This document shows, one piece after another, positions 31,201 through 40,880 of a stretch of DNA of 64,000 nt. The position numbers and the translations under genes were made by a program. Source of the stretch: Ophiura sarsii (Eukaryota > Echinodermata > Ophiuroidea > Amphilepidida > Ophiuridae); assembly GCA_035610835.1 (NCBI GenBank), contig CM069441.1, positions 78,953,515-79,017,514 on the forward strand, given 5' to 3'. Position 1 is the stretch's first letter, and the number at the start of each line of letters is the position of its first letter. Under the pieces are notes generated by a model, which was not told where the DNA came from, searched no databases, and saw only the letters and a program-made list of their open reading frames with translations.

Positions 31201-32206
31201 CCACTTATACCTAGCAGATGTTGGTTTATTGTCAACAAAGACAGCGTACTTCGATATGAGAATTGCTTCTACAGAGTATCATGAATGCTTTTATAATGGG
31301 TTACTACAGACTGTCAATGCAATGAAAATAAGAGATGTCACCCTTATTAATCAACAAATCGGTAAATCATGTAGAGCATTTGTATCAAAATTACAAAATC
31401 TACAGAGATTTCAGATAACCGGAGATATACTTGCATCGCCAGGTAAAATAACCCAAGTCCTGAAATCAATCACATCATCATGTCTAGAGGTCGTAGCTTT
31501 AAGAGGCATTCATTTAAACAAGGATAGTATCCCACACATACCATGTATCAAGACTCTCAAGGAATTGCACCTGACTCATAATAACATGGGTCGAGAATGT
31601 TGTCTGACATTGTTTGATGTACTGAGGACATCAACTAAGCTATTGAAACTCACATTGTCACAAAAACCAGTGGACGATATTATTATGATAATCCTTATGA
31701 AAGAGGATCCCGACCTTCATGATGAGATTTTTGATGATTATTATGCTAAGAAACCACCCTACCTTTCTGATAAGGAACATGTCAAGGAACTGTGCACATG
31801 CCTGTGCAGTCTTTTGTCATTGCAAGAGCTGTCACTTAAAGGGAATAATATAGGTTCAAATCTGCCTTTACTAGCAAATCAGCTGAAATCAATGCCCAAT
31901 CTGAGGGTGCTAAATTTAAAGGACTGCAACTTGCGCCCAAATGACAGTTTTTCTGAATCAGCTTTGACAGAATTCTTCAGAAGCTTTGTTAATGCACCAG
32001 CCTTACAACAGGTAATATTCACACCAATGAGGAAGTCACAATCATGTAAAAGCCCCTTTCTTAAGAAATGCTTTGAAGAACTTGAAAAGGATGGTTGTAC
32101 CACTATCCTGAAGAGGAGGACACTGTTTGGTACGCCTGATCCACCTGACACCTGGCGCATAGAGCCAGAGGGTATCAAGTGCATTGTTGACACTGTCAAA
32201 AACTAA
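24989..32206 (+). CDS. NLR-type receptor, CARD-CARD-NACHT-LRR (five coding exons)
   Basis: Predicted intracellular innate immune sensor. NLR proteins bind nucleotide through NACHT, oligomerise after ligand sensing by the LRR, and recruit partners through CARD domains. Joining exons 24989-25292, 27020-27100, 27512-27817, 28333-28422 and 29508-32206 gives 3,480 nt, that is 1,159 codons plus stop, with all introns phase 1. CARD1 is about residues 1-95 and CARD2 about 130-225. In NACHT the Walker A is GKPGMGKS at 344-351, Walker B VLVLLDGYDE at 415-424, the sensor-like VVITTRS near 451, and the winged-helix FLHKTFQE motif at 624-631. Leucine-rich repeats span about 820-1090. The ATG at 24989 is the first in CARD1, two bases after a possible acceptor AG, so an extra 5' exon is possible. 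Order matches NOD2, but orthology is not claimed. Confidence 0.88.
25293..27019 (+). other. NLR intron 1 (1,727 bp)
   Basis: GTAAGT donor and TTTCTTTATAG acceptor. No separate gene is supported inside. ORFs near 26000-26350 show no domain, and a CpG-richer patch lies around 25920-26260. The intron end (ctttctaaccatcatgat...) is homologous to the end of intron 3, which supports cassette duplication. Confidence 0.75.
27020..27100 (+). CDS. NLR exon: linker 1 (81 nt)
   Basis: Encodes EQYLAPGTSTLNDTIPTKKF followed by KLSITKE. It is a 27-codon, phase 1-1 exon rich in Ser/Thr/Lys with no domain, and probably a flexible spacer between CARD1 and CARD2. It is bounded by TTTATAG and A|GTAAGT. The second linker exon at 28333-28422 is clearly paralogous. 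Confidence 0.8.
27512..27817 (+). CDS. NLR exon: CARD2
   Basis: 306 nt, the same length as the CARD1 exon and over 90 percent identical by eye (for example MEARKKIASILRKAAPILPD against MEARMKIASILSKAAPILPD). Differences cluster in the last helix (NKMRELEDEVGLRK). The acceptor is GCATCAG and the donor TGTG|GTATGT, so it is a symmetric phase 1-1 exon. It was most likely produced by tandem duplication with linker 1 and flanking intron sequence. Confidence 0.88.
28333..28422 (+). CDS. NLR exon: linker 2 (90 nt)
   Basis: Encodes a relative of linker 1 (PETSTLNDTIPTKKSKL) with three extra codons at the end. The donor position used in linker 1 has become GAGA|GTAACT here, a weaker site, while a strong A|GTAAGTAT lies nine bases downstream. 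Both choices keep phase 1, so alternative donors would change the spacer by three residues. Confidence 0.75.
28423..29507 (+). other. NLR intron 4 (1,085 bp)
   Basis: GTAAGT donor; the acceptor follows a pyrimidine stretch, CTCTCTTTCAG, at 29497-29507. The intron contains a tandem repeat (28620-29012). Small ORFs at 29089-29475 are not supported. Confidence 0.75.
28620..29012. repeat. minisatellite in NLR intron 4, about 97-bp unit, 4 copies
   Basis: Units start ACTATAATGCAGATGTAGCC near 28623, 28720, 28817 and 28914 and end in 'gcttttaNgttaNtatcaat'. A single diverged copy lies in intron 2 at about 27270-27330, so the parental sequence predates the cassette duplication. Confidence 0.9.
29508..32206 (+). 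CDS. NLR exon: NACHT ATPase and LRR region (single 2.7-kb exon)
   Basis: The exon starts after CTTTCAG with AT completing an Asn codon and runs to TAA at 32204-32206. NACHT: Walker A nucleotides about 29756-29779, Walker B DGYDE near 29984. Downstream, the winged-helix signature FLHKTFQEMSAALFL is typical of animal NACHT proteins. LRR-like segments include LKELHLTHNNMGRECCLTLF and LQELSLKGNNIGSNLPLLAN followed by LRVLNLKDCNL. About 65 C-terminal residues have no recognised domain. Encoding all of NACHT and LRR in one exon is common in expanded invertebrate NLR families. Confidence 0.92.
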
Positions 32207-32522
32207 TTGATGCAACCCAAGGCTGATTCAGATACTTCCATCCATAACTTATCAAACACTGCATCTAAGATAGGATATGCTCCATTAAGAATCTATACCC
32301 AGACTTATCCACACCGCATACAGGAATACTATTTTTCATATTGACTCATAACAATACTGTAGAGAGTTTGCCAATTCTCCTACACAATGCTGGTATATAC
32401 ACCAGGGATAAAAAAAAATCAGGATTTTCTCAAGAAAAAAAAGCCCTTGTGATGGTGTTTAGGGGGGCTACTTTCAGCAAGACAAGAGCTACTTGGTTAA
32501 TTTTTTTTAAAATAGCATTTGA

Positions 32523-32528
32523 AATAAA
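32523..32528 (+). promoter_or_regulatory. possible polyadenylation signal of the NLR gene
   Basis: AATAAA lies 317 bp after the stop codon, the nearest canonical signal I noticed. The AT-rich setting makes chance occurrence possible. Confidence 0.35.
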
Positions 32529-32639
32529 AAATCTAAAATGCTCTTTTAACATCAACCCTGCCAGGTATGAAAAAACCTACTTAAAAGCATTTACACTTAC
32601 CAATCTGCTTCAATACAAGTCAATTTATTATTATTAATG

Positions 32640-34380
32640 TTGTAGGCCTATCTATCATATTATTGTATGTTTCATTTGACAGTTTACCTGCCAACTTCTG
32701 AAACTAGGATGTGCCCGCTATGTGTTTTGGCTCTTTTAGACATGAAAGAATACAGATTTTGATAAGATTTTTTCAATAACCCTATATTTTGATCCCTGAT
32801 ATACACTCGGTTTACAAAGACATAAGTAGATACTGCTGTTTCCAAGGGCACAACACTGCTGCAATTCCCACAATCTGAATCTGAACCCGTAACCCAAAGA
32901 ATATTTCTTGAGCAACACCAGCATGCATCATTGTCATCACATGACCCACTGATTTCTGCCACCAGTGTCTACTGGTTCCCATTAGCATTACAGTTCAATG
33001 AAAGGCTATAATGTGGTCAAACGAGGGTCTTTAAGAAAACCCTTCGGCAAGTAGTACAATTGATGTGCCTTCAATTCAGTCCTCTCTTGTTTTTCTAAAA
33101 AGACCCTTTATTTTTGGAATAACACGTATGTATGTTTTAGTTGGGATTCAACTTCTTTTTCATATATTAGCCAAAGTTATGCCTATCTCTACCATGTATT
33201 AGAAGGTGAAAGTCCAGACGACCCCCAGCTGTTAATTACTTTAGCACATGTTTGGCACTGTTTGTTTTGGTGAATAACCTTGTTTGTACTGTAGTGGCGC
33301 TAAGCATGCTGGGATACGTCAAGAAATCTTCTTTGCCCGTAACCCTTGTATACTGCTGCTACCTTAAACATTGAATCTCAACTGGAATGACAAAATCTCT
33401 ATAACATCTTAACATTTTGACTCATATCAATACTGTAGACAAAATAGACAAAATAGACCCATTAGCAGGCAAAAATGTTTTTGTATTAATTTGACTATCA
33501 TAAATTACCATAAGTTGGGGGAGAAGCAATGATCTAGCCTCAATTGTCTGTTGACAGGGTTTGATTTGCTAAAAGACCAAATCCAGTGGTGAAGGGGGGG
33601 GGGGGGGGCTGGTCCCTCTGACCCCTCTATCAGATAAGCCTCTGCAATTTATCAGGATTTGAACTCTCAACCTGTATTATTCTCTATCAATCATGTAACC
33701 ATAGCTTTCTTTTAATAGACCAAGATCAAATCTAAATCCTCAGAGTAAAGTACCTTGTCTTTAATAGTGCACAGCGCATAGACTGTACATGTCCCACATC
33801 AGGTTGTAAACCTGCCCCTTCTCCTATTTCACAATGTTTTAGCTATATCACAGCACATAGACACCAAAAGCAGGATTCCAACCATCAGCCTATATTGTGA
33901 GCCCAAAACTATCTATTCTAACATCAAAACCAAAGTAATTCTACAGATGGACCCATTTCATATCTTAAGCCCTCTGGGTAAATTGCATTGCCCTTTGGCA
34001 TCACCCTTGCTTCATGAATCCATGTGACTATCCAACATGAAACCTAGTAGAAAAGTGACATGCAAGGCTCAAGATAACAGGTTTTTAACCGGGAGCTACT
34101 TTTTTTTCTCAAAAGTAGCGCCCGGATCATGGGATTTATTGAGAACCGGGAGCTACTTTTAGTCTACCGGGAGCTAACTTTTCATTAAATCCAGCGTGGC
34201 AGCATTGTCAACTCAAAATTAAATGTCTTGGGCAAGCTTCCCAATCGTCAACGGGCGCTGGTTTGGACAAAATATCAGCGCTCGGTTGTTTATTTTTCAG
34301 CATTACCGGGCGCTATGGCAGAAGGACCGAGGGGTAAAAATCGCCCAGCGCCTTTTTTTCTAGCTAGAAGCTAGCTTTAA
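32640..34380. other. intergenic sequence downstream of the NLR gene
   Basis: No gene is supported. It contains a G run at about 33593-33610 and a short repeated motif 'ccgggagctactttt' at 34085-34185. One TAGGCCTA occurs near 32644. Confidence 0.5.
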
Positions 34381-35127
34381 TATATGAAGAGTTTAGTTCC
34401 AAAAGGAGCTATCTCACTAAAAGTGAAATAGGAGAAAAGCAACGTTTTTTTAAATGAGGATGTTGCACTTCTTTGATTATGCAAATTTTCTGCCATATGA
34501 AAGATACCACATGTGGAAGCTTAAAAACTGGTTTGATTTCCTTTTGGAACAAAAATATTTCAACCCATTTTCAAAAACCTCTTTACCAAACAATTTTTAT
34601 TTCCAAATAACGTACACATTAAAGACAATATCAAATCACATTGAAAACAGAAAACCGCATTAAAATACCTTTTCAACTATTTTAATTATGATGATTTTAT
34701 ATTTTGTGAGAAAACTTTTGGACAATTTGGCACATTTTTTGAAATAACAACAATTTTGTTCGTGTGCAATTTTCAAAACAATAATCCCATACATTTTACA
34801 TTTTCTTCATTGCATTTTATTAAGGACATCAATGTTTTACCATGATAAAAGAACCATATTTCCACCATTTTGGTTTAAAAATAGTGAATTATATTCAAAT
34901 TTCCGGAAATTTCCGGAAATTCGAATTATATTCAAATTTCCAGAAATTTCCGGAAATTACCTGAATTTCCGGAAATTACAGAGGTCCATAACTTTGGACC
35001 CGAACATGCTACAGATGTAGAACACAGTTTAAAAGTTGTATTTTGTAACTCTCTTTCATGTTCTGCACCTAACTCATTTTTTTCAAAAAGGTGAGTTAGC
35101 TCCTTTTGGAACTAAGCTCTTCATATA
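34381..35127. mobile_element. TIR element (about 747 bp) with 37-bp inverted ends
   Basis: 34381-34417 and 35091-35127 are inverted copies of TATATGAAGAGTTTAGTTCC continuing AAAAGGAGCTA, with about three mismatches. TA dinucleotides flank the ends. The interior includes a cluster of TTTCCGGAAATT palindromes. No transposase. Confidence 0.8.
34895..34980. repeat. cluster of TTTCCGGAAA palindromes
   Basis: Four to five copies of AATTTCCGGAAATT or near variants occur within 86 bp inside the TIR element. TTCCGGAA resembles STAT/ETS-type binding motifs, but only the motif is seen, not any activity. Confidence 0.85.
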
Positions 35128-35348
35128 CACAGCTAACCTCTAACACATACATAAACTGCATGTATATAAGTTTAATCTAATTTCCTTCTGAATGACAAGT
35201 TTTTAAATACAACAATCATGAATCGTATTGTTCATATAGAAAATAAACAACTAAATCCATTCATATCAAGAATACACATAATATCATTATCATATGTAAT
35301 ATGTAACATGTAACAGGGTTTAGTCAATATACAGGCTTTGTTTATAAT

Positions 35349-35377
35349 GTGTAACTCCCCCCCCCCCAATGTGTAAC

Positions 35378-35426
<49 letters not shown>
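35349..35426. repeat. poly-C tract of about 48 C, with duplicated flank
   Basis: AATGTGTAACTC followed by a C run occurs twice in a row; the second run spans about 35379-35426. This is the longest homopolymer in the window. Confidence 0.9.
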
Positions 35427-35510
35427 ACTTGGCCGGCTTTCCATATTCCCAGGACTGGTCTATATCTTTATTGTTGATGAATGTAAATGTAAGTTAAGAA
35501 TCAAACTCTT

Positions 35511-35664
35511 ACTATATTTCATTCAGTTCCAGATTGGTGAGCCTCCTAACACTTAACAGCAGCAAATAACTACAAAAGAGTGTGGACACGCATAACGCTC
35601 ACATTACCACATGCACATTACGCACAAATTGCTTGTGTACAATTGGAATAATTTTGTGCACGGA
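35511..35664. mobile_element. left half of a MITE split by the Helentron-like element
   Basis: 'actatatttcattcagttcc' to 'ggagacat' aligns with the intact relative at 54328-54466 (for example gtgtacaattggaataattttg against ttgtacacttggattacttttg). The right half continues at 37708-37746. Confidence 0.75.
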
Positions 35665-35879
35665 GACATAAAAAATAGGGACAGCGGTCCCAAATAGGTC
35701 GTCCGTTTATATGGGTAGATTAAAAACAAGGTGGATCTCAAACCACAGGCATCTAGAAAGAAAGAGGTTAGACCACTAGCGGATCCAGGATATAAAAAAT
35801 AAAATAAACATCCTGAGTTTGGTTGCAATTGTACTTCACCTGTTTAAATGAAATTAACTTTACATATGCAGCTAATTTT

Positions 35880-36800
35880 ACATCTTGACCTCATATGACG
35901 TTTGACCTTGGTATGTGACCTTTGACCTAATTAACATATGAATGTTTCCATGTTGCATCCATGACCCAAGTTTGGTTGCAATTGGTCATTGTATGGAAAA
36001 ATGAACAAGAGACAAAAAAAATGAACAAGAGACAAAAAAAAATGAACAAGAGACAAAAAAAAAGTGTACTAAATTTTACATCTTGACCTCAGATGGCCTT
36101 TGACCTTTCTATGCGACCTTTGACCTCATTAACATATGCGGGTTTCCATGTTGTATCTATGACTGAAGTTTAGTTGCAATTGGTCATTGTATGGAAAAGA
36201 AATGGACAAATGTAATCAATTTCACATATGCAGCCACTTTTACATCTTGACCTCAGATGACCTTTGACTTTGGTATGTGACCTTTGACCTCATTAACATC
36301 TGAAGGTTCCATGTTGCATCTATGACCGAAGTTTGGTTACAATTGGTCATTGTATGGAAAAGAAATGGAAAAATGTAATCAATTTTACGTATGCAGCCAT
36401 TTCTACATTTACATCTTGACCTCAGATGACCTTTGACCTTGGTATGTGACCTTTGACCTCATTAACATATGAAGGTTTCCATGTTGCATCTATGACCAAA
36501 GTTTGGTTACAATTGGTCATTGTATGGAAAAGAAATGGACAAATGTAATCAATTTTACATATGCAGCCACTTTTACATATACATCTTGACCTCGGATGAC
36601 CTTTGACCTTGGTATGTGACCTTTGACCTCATTAACATATGAAGGTTTCCATGTTGCATCTATGACCAAAGTTTGGTTACAATTGGTCATTGTATGGAAA
36701 AGAAATGGACAAATGTAATCAATTTTACATATGCAGCCACTTTTACATATACATCTTGACCTCGGATGACCTTTGACCTTGGTATGTGACCTTTGACCTC
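35880..36800 (+). repeat. DR1-bearing tandem array in copy 2, about six units
   Basis: Same roughly 170-bp unit as 10145-11660, starting near 35885, 36085, 36250, 36420, 36590 and 36770. Early units carry degenerate motifs (TGACGTTTGACC, TGGCCTTTGACC); the last three carry two perfect TGACCTTTGACCT each. Confidence 0.9.
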
Positions 36801-37029
36801 ATTAACATATGAAGGTTCCCATGTTGCATCTATGACCGAAGTTTGATTGTAATTGGACATTGTATGGAAAAGAAATGGACAAAACAAAAAGTGTATACCA
36901 AATTGTTGAACAAGGCGGTTCTCGAACGGCGCGTCTCGCCTGTTCATCAAAAGTGACTTGAAAGAAATGATGATGAAACATATGATACAATGTAGCACTG
37001 TCACAGAGGTATGCATTGTAGTTAATGCA

Positions 37030-37562
37030 AGGGATGTAATACCTTGAAAAATTTAATCAACAAAAAGAACACACCAACCCCTCCCCTACACCAAATCACA
37101 TCAAGATAGGCCTTACAGATCTTATTTGACCCCAGATGACCTCTGATGACCTTGAAAATTTAATCAGCAAAAAGAACACACCAACCCCCCTTCCCTCCAC
37201 CAAATCACATCAAGATAGGCCTTACGGATCTTATTTGACCCCAGATGACCTCTGATGACCTCGAAAAATTAATCAACAAAAAGAACACACCATCACTATT
37301 TGACCCCATATTTGACCCCCGATGACCCCGAAAAATTAATCAACCAAAAGAACACACCACCCCCCTTCCCTCCACCAAATCCCATCAAGATAGGCCTTCC
37401 TGATCTATTTGACCCCGATGACCCCGAAAAATCAATCAACAAAAAGAACACACCATCCCTCTTCCGTCCACCAAATCCCATCAAGATAGGCCTTACTGAT
37501 CTATTTGACCCCATATTTGACCCCCGATGACCCCGAAAAATTAATCAACAAAAAGAACACAC
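37030..37562. repeat. tandem repeat of about 105-115 bp, five partial units
   Basis: Units contain AATCAACAAAAAGAACACAC, a C-rich stretch, CCACCAAATC.CATCAAGATA, and GGCCTTAC.GATC, then 'tttgaccccagatgacctctgatgacc'. ORFs on both strands across 37296-37780 are translations of this repeat. Confidence 0.85.
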
Positions 37563-37707
37563 GCGAGACAAAAAGTGTATACCAAATTGTTGAAAAAGTG
37601 TATACCAAATTGTTGACACACACACCCCCCCCCCCCCCCACACACACTCCGACTACACACACGAAGGATGCAGCCATAAGGTCTCTCTCCTACGGACGAC
37701 CTAAAAA

Positions 37708-37746
37708 CGCATATTTCTTGCCAATTTGGAACTGAGTGAACTATAG
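37708..37746. mobile_element. right half of the split MITE
   Basis: CGCATATTTCTTGCCAATTTG and the terminal GAACTGAGTGAACTATAG match the right end of the intact relative at 54471-54509 and are the inverse of the left end at 35511 onward. Confidence 0.75.
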
Positions 37747-37749
37747 AGT

Positions 37750-40700
37750 CTATTTGACTTCCATGAGACAGTGATGTCACCGCATCGTTTAATGATTACA
37801 GTGAATAAATATGCGCACCCTCGAAATACCACAGGTAGAAAGACCAATGATACATACATGTGCGTAAAAAGTTGCGCCTGTAAAGTTATGTCACTGTCCA
37901 GAGGAAGGGTAACAGACTATCGATGAGGTGACCGTTGTTTACATCAGTAGTGTTTACAAATTGATTAGCGCCTGGTCTAAAGACATGCTAGAGGCACTAG
38001 TCCATGACTACTGCATACATACTATTCGAAAGCAAAACACACATCACTGAGCGCCAATTTTAAAAGCACATGCCCTTTTATGGTGCGTACGCGAACCGCA
38101 GGGCAACCAGATTTAGTGCCTGGTCTCTCACTGTGCTTTAGGGATGCATACCATGACTACTGCACTATTACACCGTAAGCATTGTAAGTAATGATCAATC
38201 AAGTGTGAATTAAAGCACATTTCCTATAGGTGCACACGCAAACCGCCGGGCACTACGTCACTGGTCACACCATCTATACTTACAGTTTATTTGATTCTAT
38301 GTATGATTATTGCTTGTTTTAAATGGCACCAAAATAATTAGTTGTCACAAATTAATTATGGGCAAACATTATGTAAATAGAAGCTAAAACCCAAAGGACA
38401 ACTTGTAAACAAAGGCAGATATCATTCTCAGGTCACATGCTCTTTTTAGACATGACACACAGGTGTTTCACTTGTCAACCCACAGTTACAGTATTTCAAC
38501 AGATCGTTCCTCCGATTTTCCTGACAAAAACAGATATTTTTAGAGTTTTATGCCCAAAACACACCATATTAGTCTGATTGGTGCTGTTTTTGACACCCTA
38601 CACCAGGTATATACATACACTTCACTCCAGTGAATGCAACCCCTTTTTATTTATTTTTTGATGGACATGATATCCACCTTTGAATATGAGTGCTCCCCAA
38701 GGAATTACAAATTTGGTCATACCTGTTTTCCTGTTGTTCTGCTCACAAATCTCCTTCTGTTAACTTCTAGACACGGATATCTTTCAGTTGAGATCACGGG
38801 TTTGATTCTGATGCATGTCATTTTCCTGTTGTTAAAGAAGTTATATTGAAATAAAGTATGAGGGTCAATCAATAAGTTCTTGACCTAGGGTAGATGGGTG
38901 CACACTACTAAATAGAGGCCCATAGGGATATGTACACAATTAGTGATATAAAACCCTATTCTACACCACTAAATTTTGAAATGGGATATTTTAGAGTGAA
39001 TTTTGCTTGAAGATGATTACTTTTTCTCACCAAAAAGTGCAAACAGCAGGTACATAGCGTAGCCTGCTCGATTTTTCAAATGAACGCCCTGAAGAGACTG
39101 CATGTCCAACGAGCTTGGAAATATCACCGTAATCATCCTTAATTCTAGTAAAAACACAAATTTGAAAGATCTCTCATATTTTACCTACATTTTATAGTAA
39201 TTGTGCATGGAGTTGATGTCCCATTTATCATAATTAATAAAGAATCTGAGGGATTAACACAATTGTCCGTACTTTCTAGTCTTTCAAATTTAGGATTTTG
39301 TCATGCATACTTTGCCATTCTAGTTTTACAACATTCTTAAGGGTATGGGATATTCTATTTAGTGTAGTGCACCCAGAATGAGATAAGATATAGACCTACT
39401 GTACACTTCTGATAGATCAGTCTTGAAAATGTTGTCAATTTTTGTCTTGTTAAAAGTCTAGCTGTCTGTATTCTATTTTAAAACACTGCACACTATAAAC
39501 TCTGTGCAATCAAAGACATATCATGACACTTGTGTGTAAATGCTGTGTCAAGAACCAGAATATGCTCTGATATCATTGCACAGAAATAAATGGAAAAAAT
39601 TGTAACTAAATATGATATTTATTTTCTGCATACAAGTTCCCAAACTGGGTGTGAGCCATTTTATTATGTTATTTAATATCAAGTAGATATTTCATGTAAA
39701 TTATATAATGTATGATTAATAACCATTGACCACCCCTCATTGAGGATAATTATGAATACCAACACTTGTATAAATACTACTTTTGTAATGGACATCCAAA
39801 AGTAACTCAACTTGGGTCTATTATAGGCCATTTCAAATTGGAGTTTTCTAAAAGCAGTTTTGATGACTTATCAAATTCCTTGGTTCCATTTGGTCATCAG
39901 TATTGTGACCAATCACTAAACCTTGAGTCACCAAGTCAAGTCAAGTCATTGCTCATAGTGACTCATGTCAAGCCAAGTCGTCAAAAATAGTGATTTAAGT
40001 CCAAGTCAAGTCATAATTGACTTGAGTCGTCACAACACCGATGTTCTGATGTTCATACATCCATGATGTTACAATGGGAACCAAACTACCATTCGGCACA
40101 AGTTTGATGACTTCTTATGACTTCTGATTTTCAAAAGATTTCCAATTTCTATTTGAAATGGTTTATATAGTTTAAATATGTACGTCATTGTATCCCAATT
40201 ACCTACTTATTACATGGCCATCCACATTCTCAGGCCTTTTAAAATGCATATGCATGGAAGATGATTTTTTTTAAATATTTCACTGGATTTCCAGAATTTT
40301 GAGAGAAAGATATGTATAAAACCAATGGAATAAGTTAGCTCATACACTTACTAACCTGCCAGGTATAAGTGATTCATATATGCTGTTCTGGTTGTTCACA
40401 AAACTCCAGTAGCCAACATTCACACATCTATATGTTCTTGATGGAGGCGTTTAGTTCGATTCCTTCCAAATCAGAAGTTGATTCGCTGTTTCCGCCTGTA
40501 CCGACGGACAAACAAGTAATAATTAATAAAAACAATACAAAGGTAATAACTATAATATATGCCATTGACAGATAACAATCTTTTCTGTCTTACTCTGTGG
40601 AGTGATAGTAGTGTGTGTCACACTAAAGAGCACATCACTTTAATGTTTATTTAGATCAATGCAGAGTGAAAGGCAAATTTATTCAAACCATAGAAGAAGA

Positions 40701-40880
40701 ATGTGATCAAGCAAAATTAGTTGGATGTCTGGATTATTGATTTTAATATGTAACCAAACAAGAAATAGCGGTTCCTTTGTTTTCTATTGTTTGCAGAATT
40801 CTTCAATAGGTCTTATCTTAATATGAAGTAAGTGTTCATTTGTAATTTGGTTTTCTGCATATGTAGGTCTACAAATTCAC
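37750..40880. other. intergenic, no gene recognised
   Basis: Only short ORFs. A solo mariner-type end (GAGGGTCAATCAATAAGTTC) lies at about 38860-38880 without a visible partner. At 39925-40030 the motif CAAGTCA/GACTTG is repeated several times. Nothing else stands out. Confidence 0.5.

Larger units (their letters stand above)
35665..37707 (-). mobile_element. putative non-autonomous Helentron-like element, copy 2
   Basis: It shares with copy 1 the hairpin GGGACAGCGGTCCC, the segment from TAGGTCGTCCGT (35695-35706) through 'ccactagcggatccagga', the DR1 array, the GTGTATACCAAATTG repeat, a CACACA/C tract, and the inverted 12-mer ACGGACGACCTA (37692-37703). Here the two 12-mers are perfect inverses. 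It differs from copy 1 by fewer DR1 units (about six) and an extra tandem block at 36913-37565. The insertion point lies in an A run of the host MITE. Confidence 0.6.
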
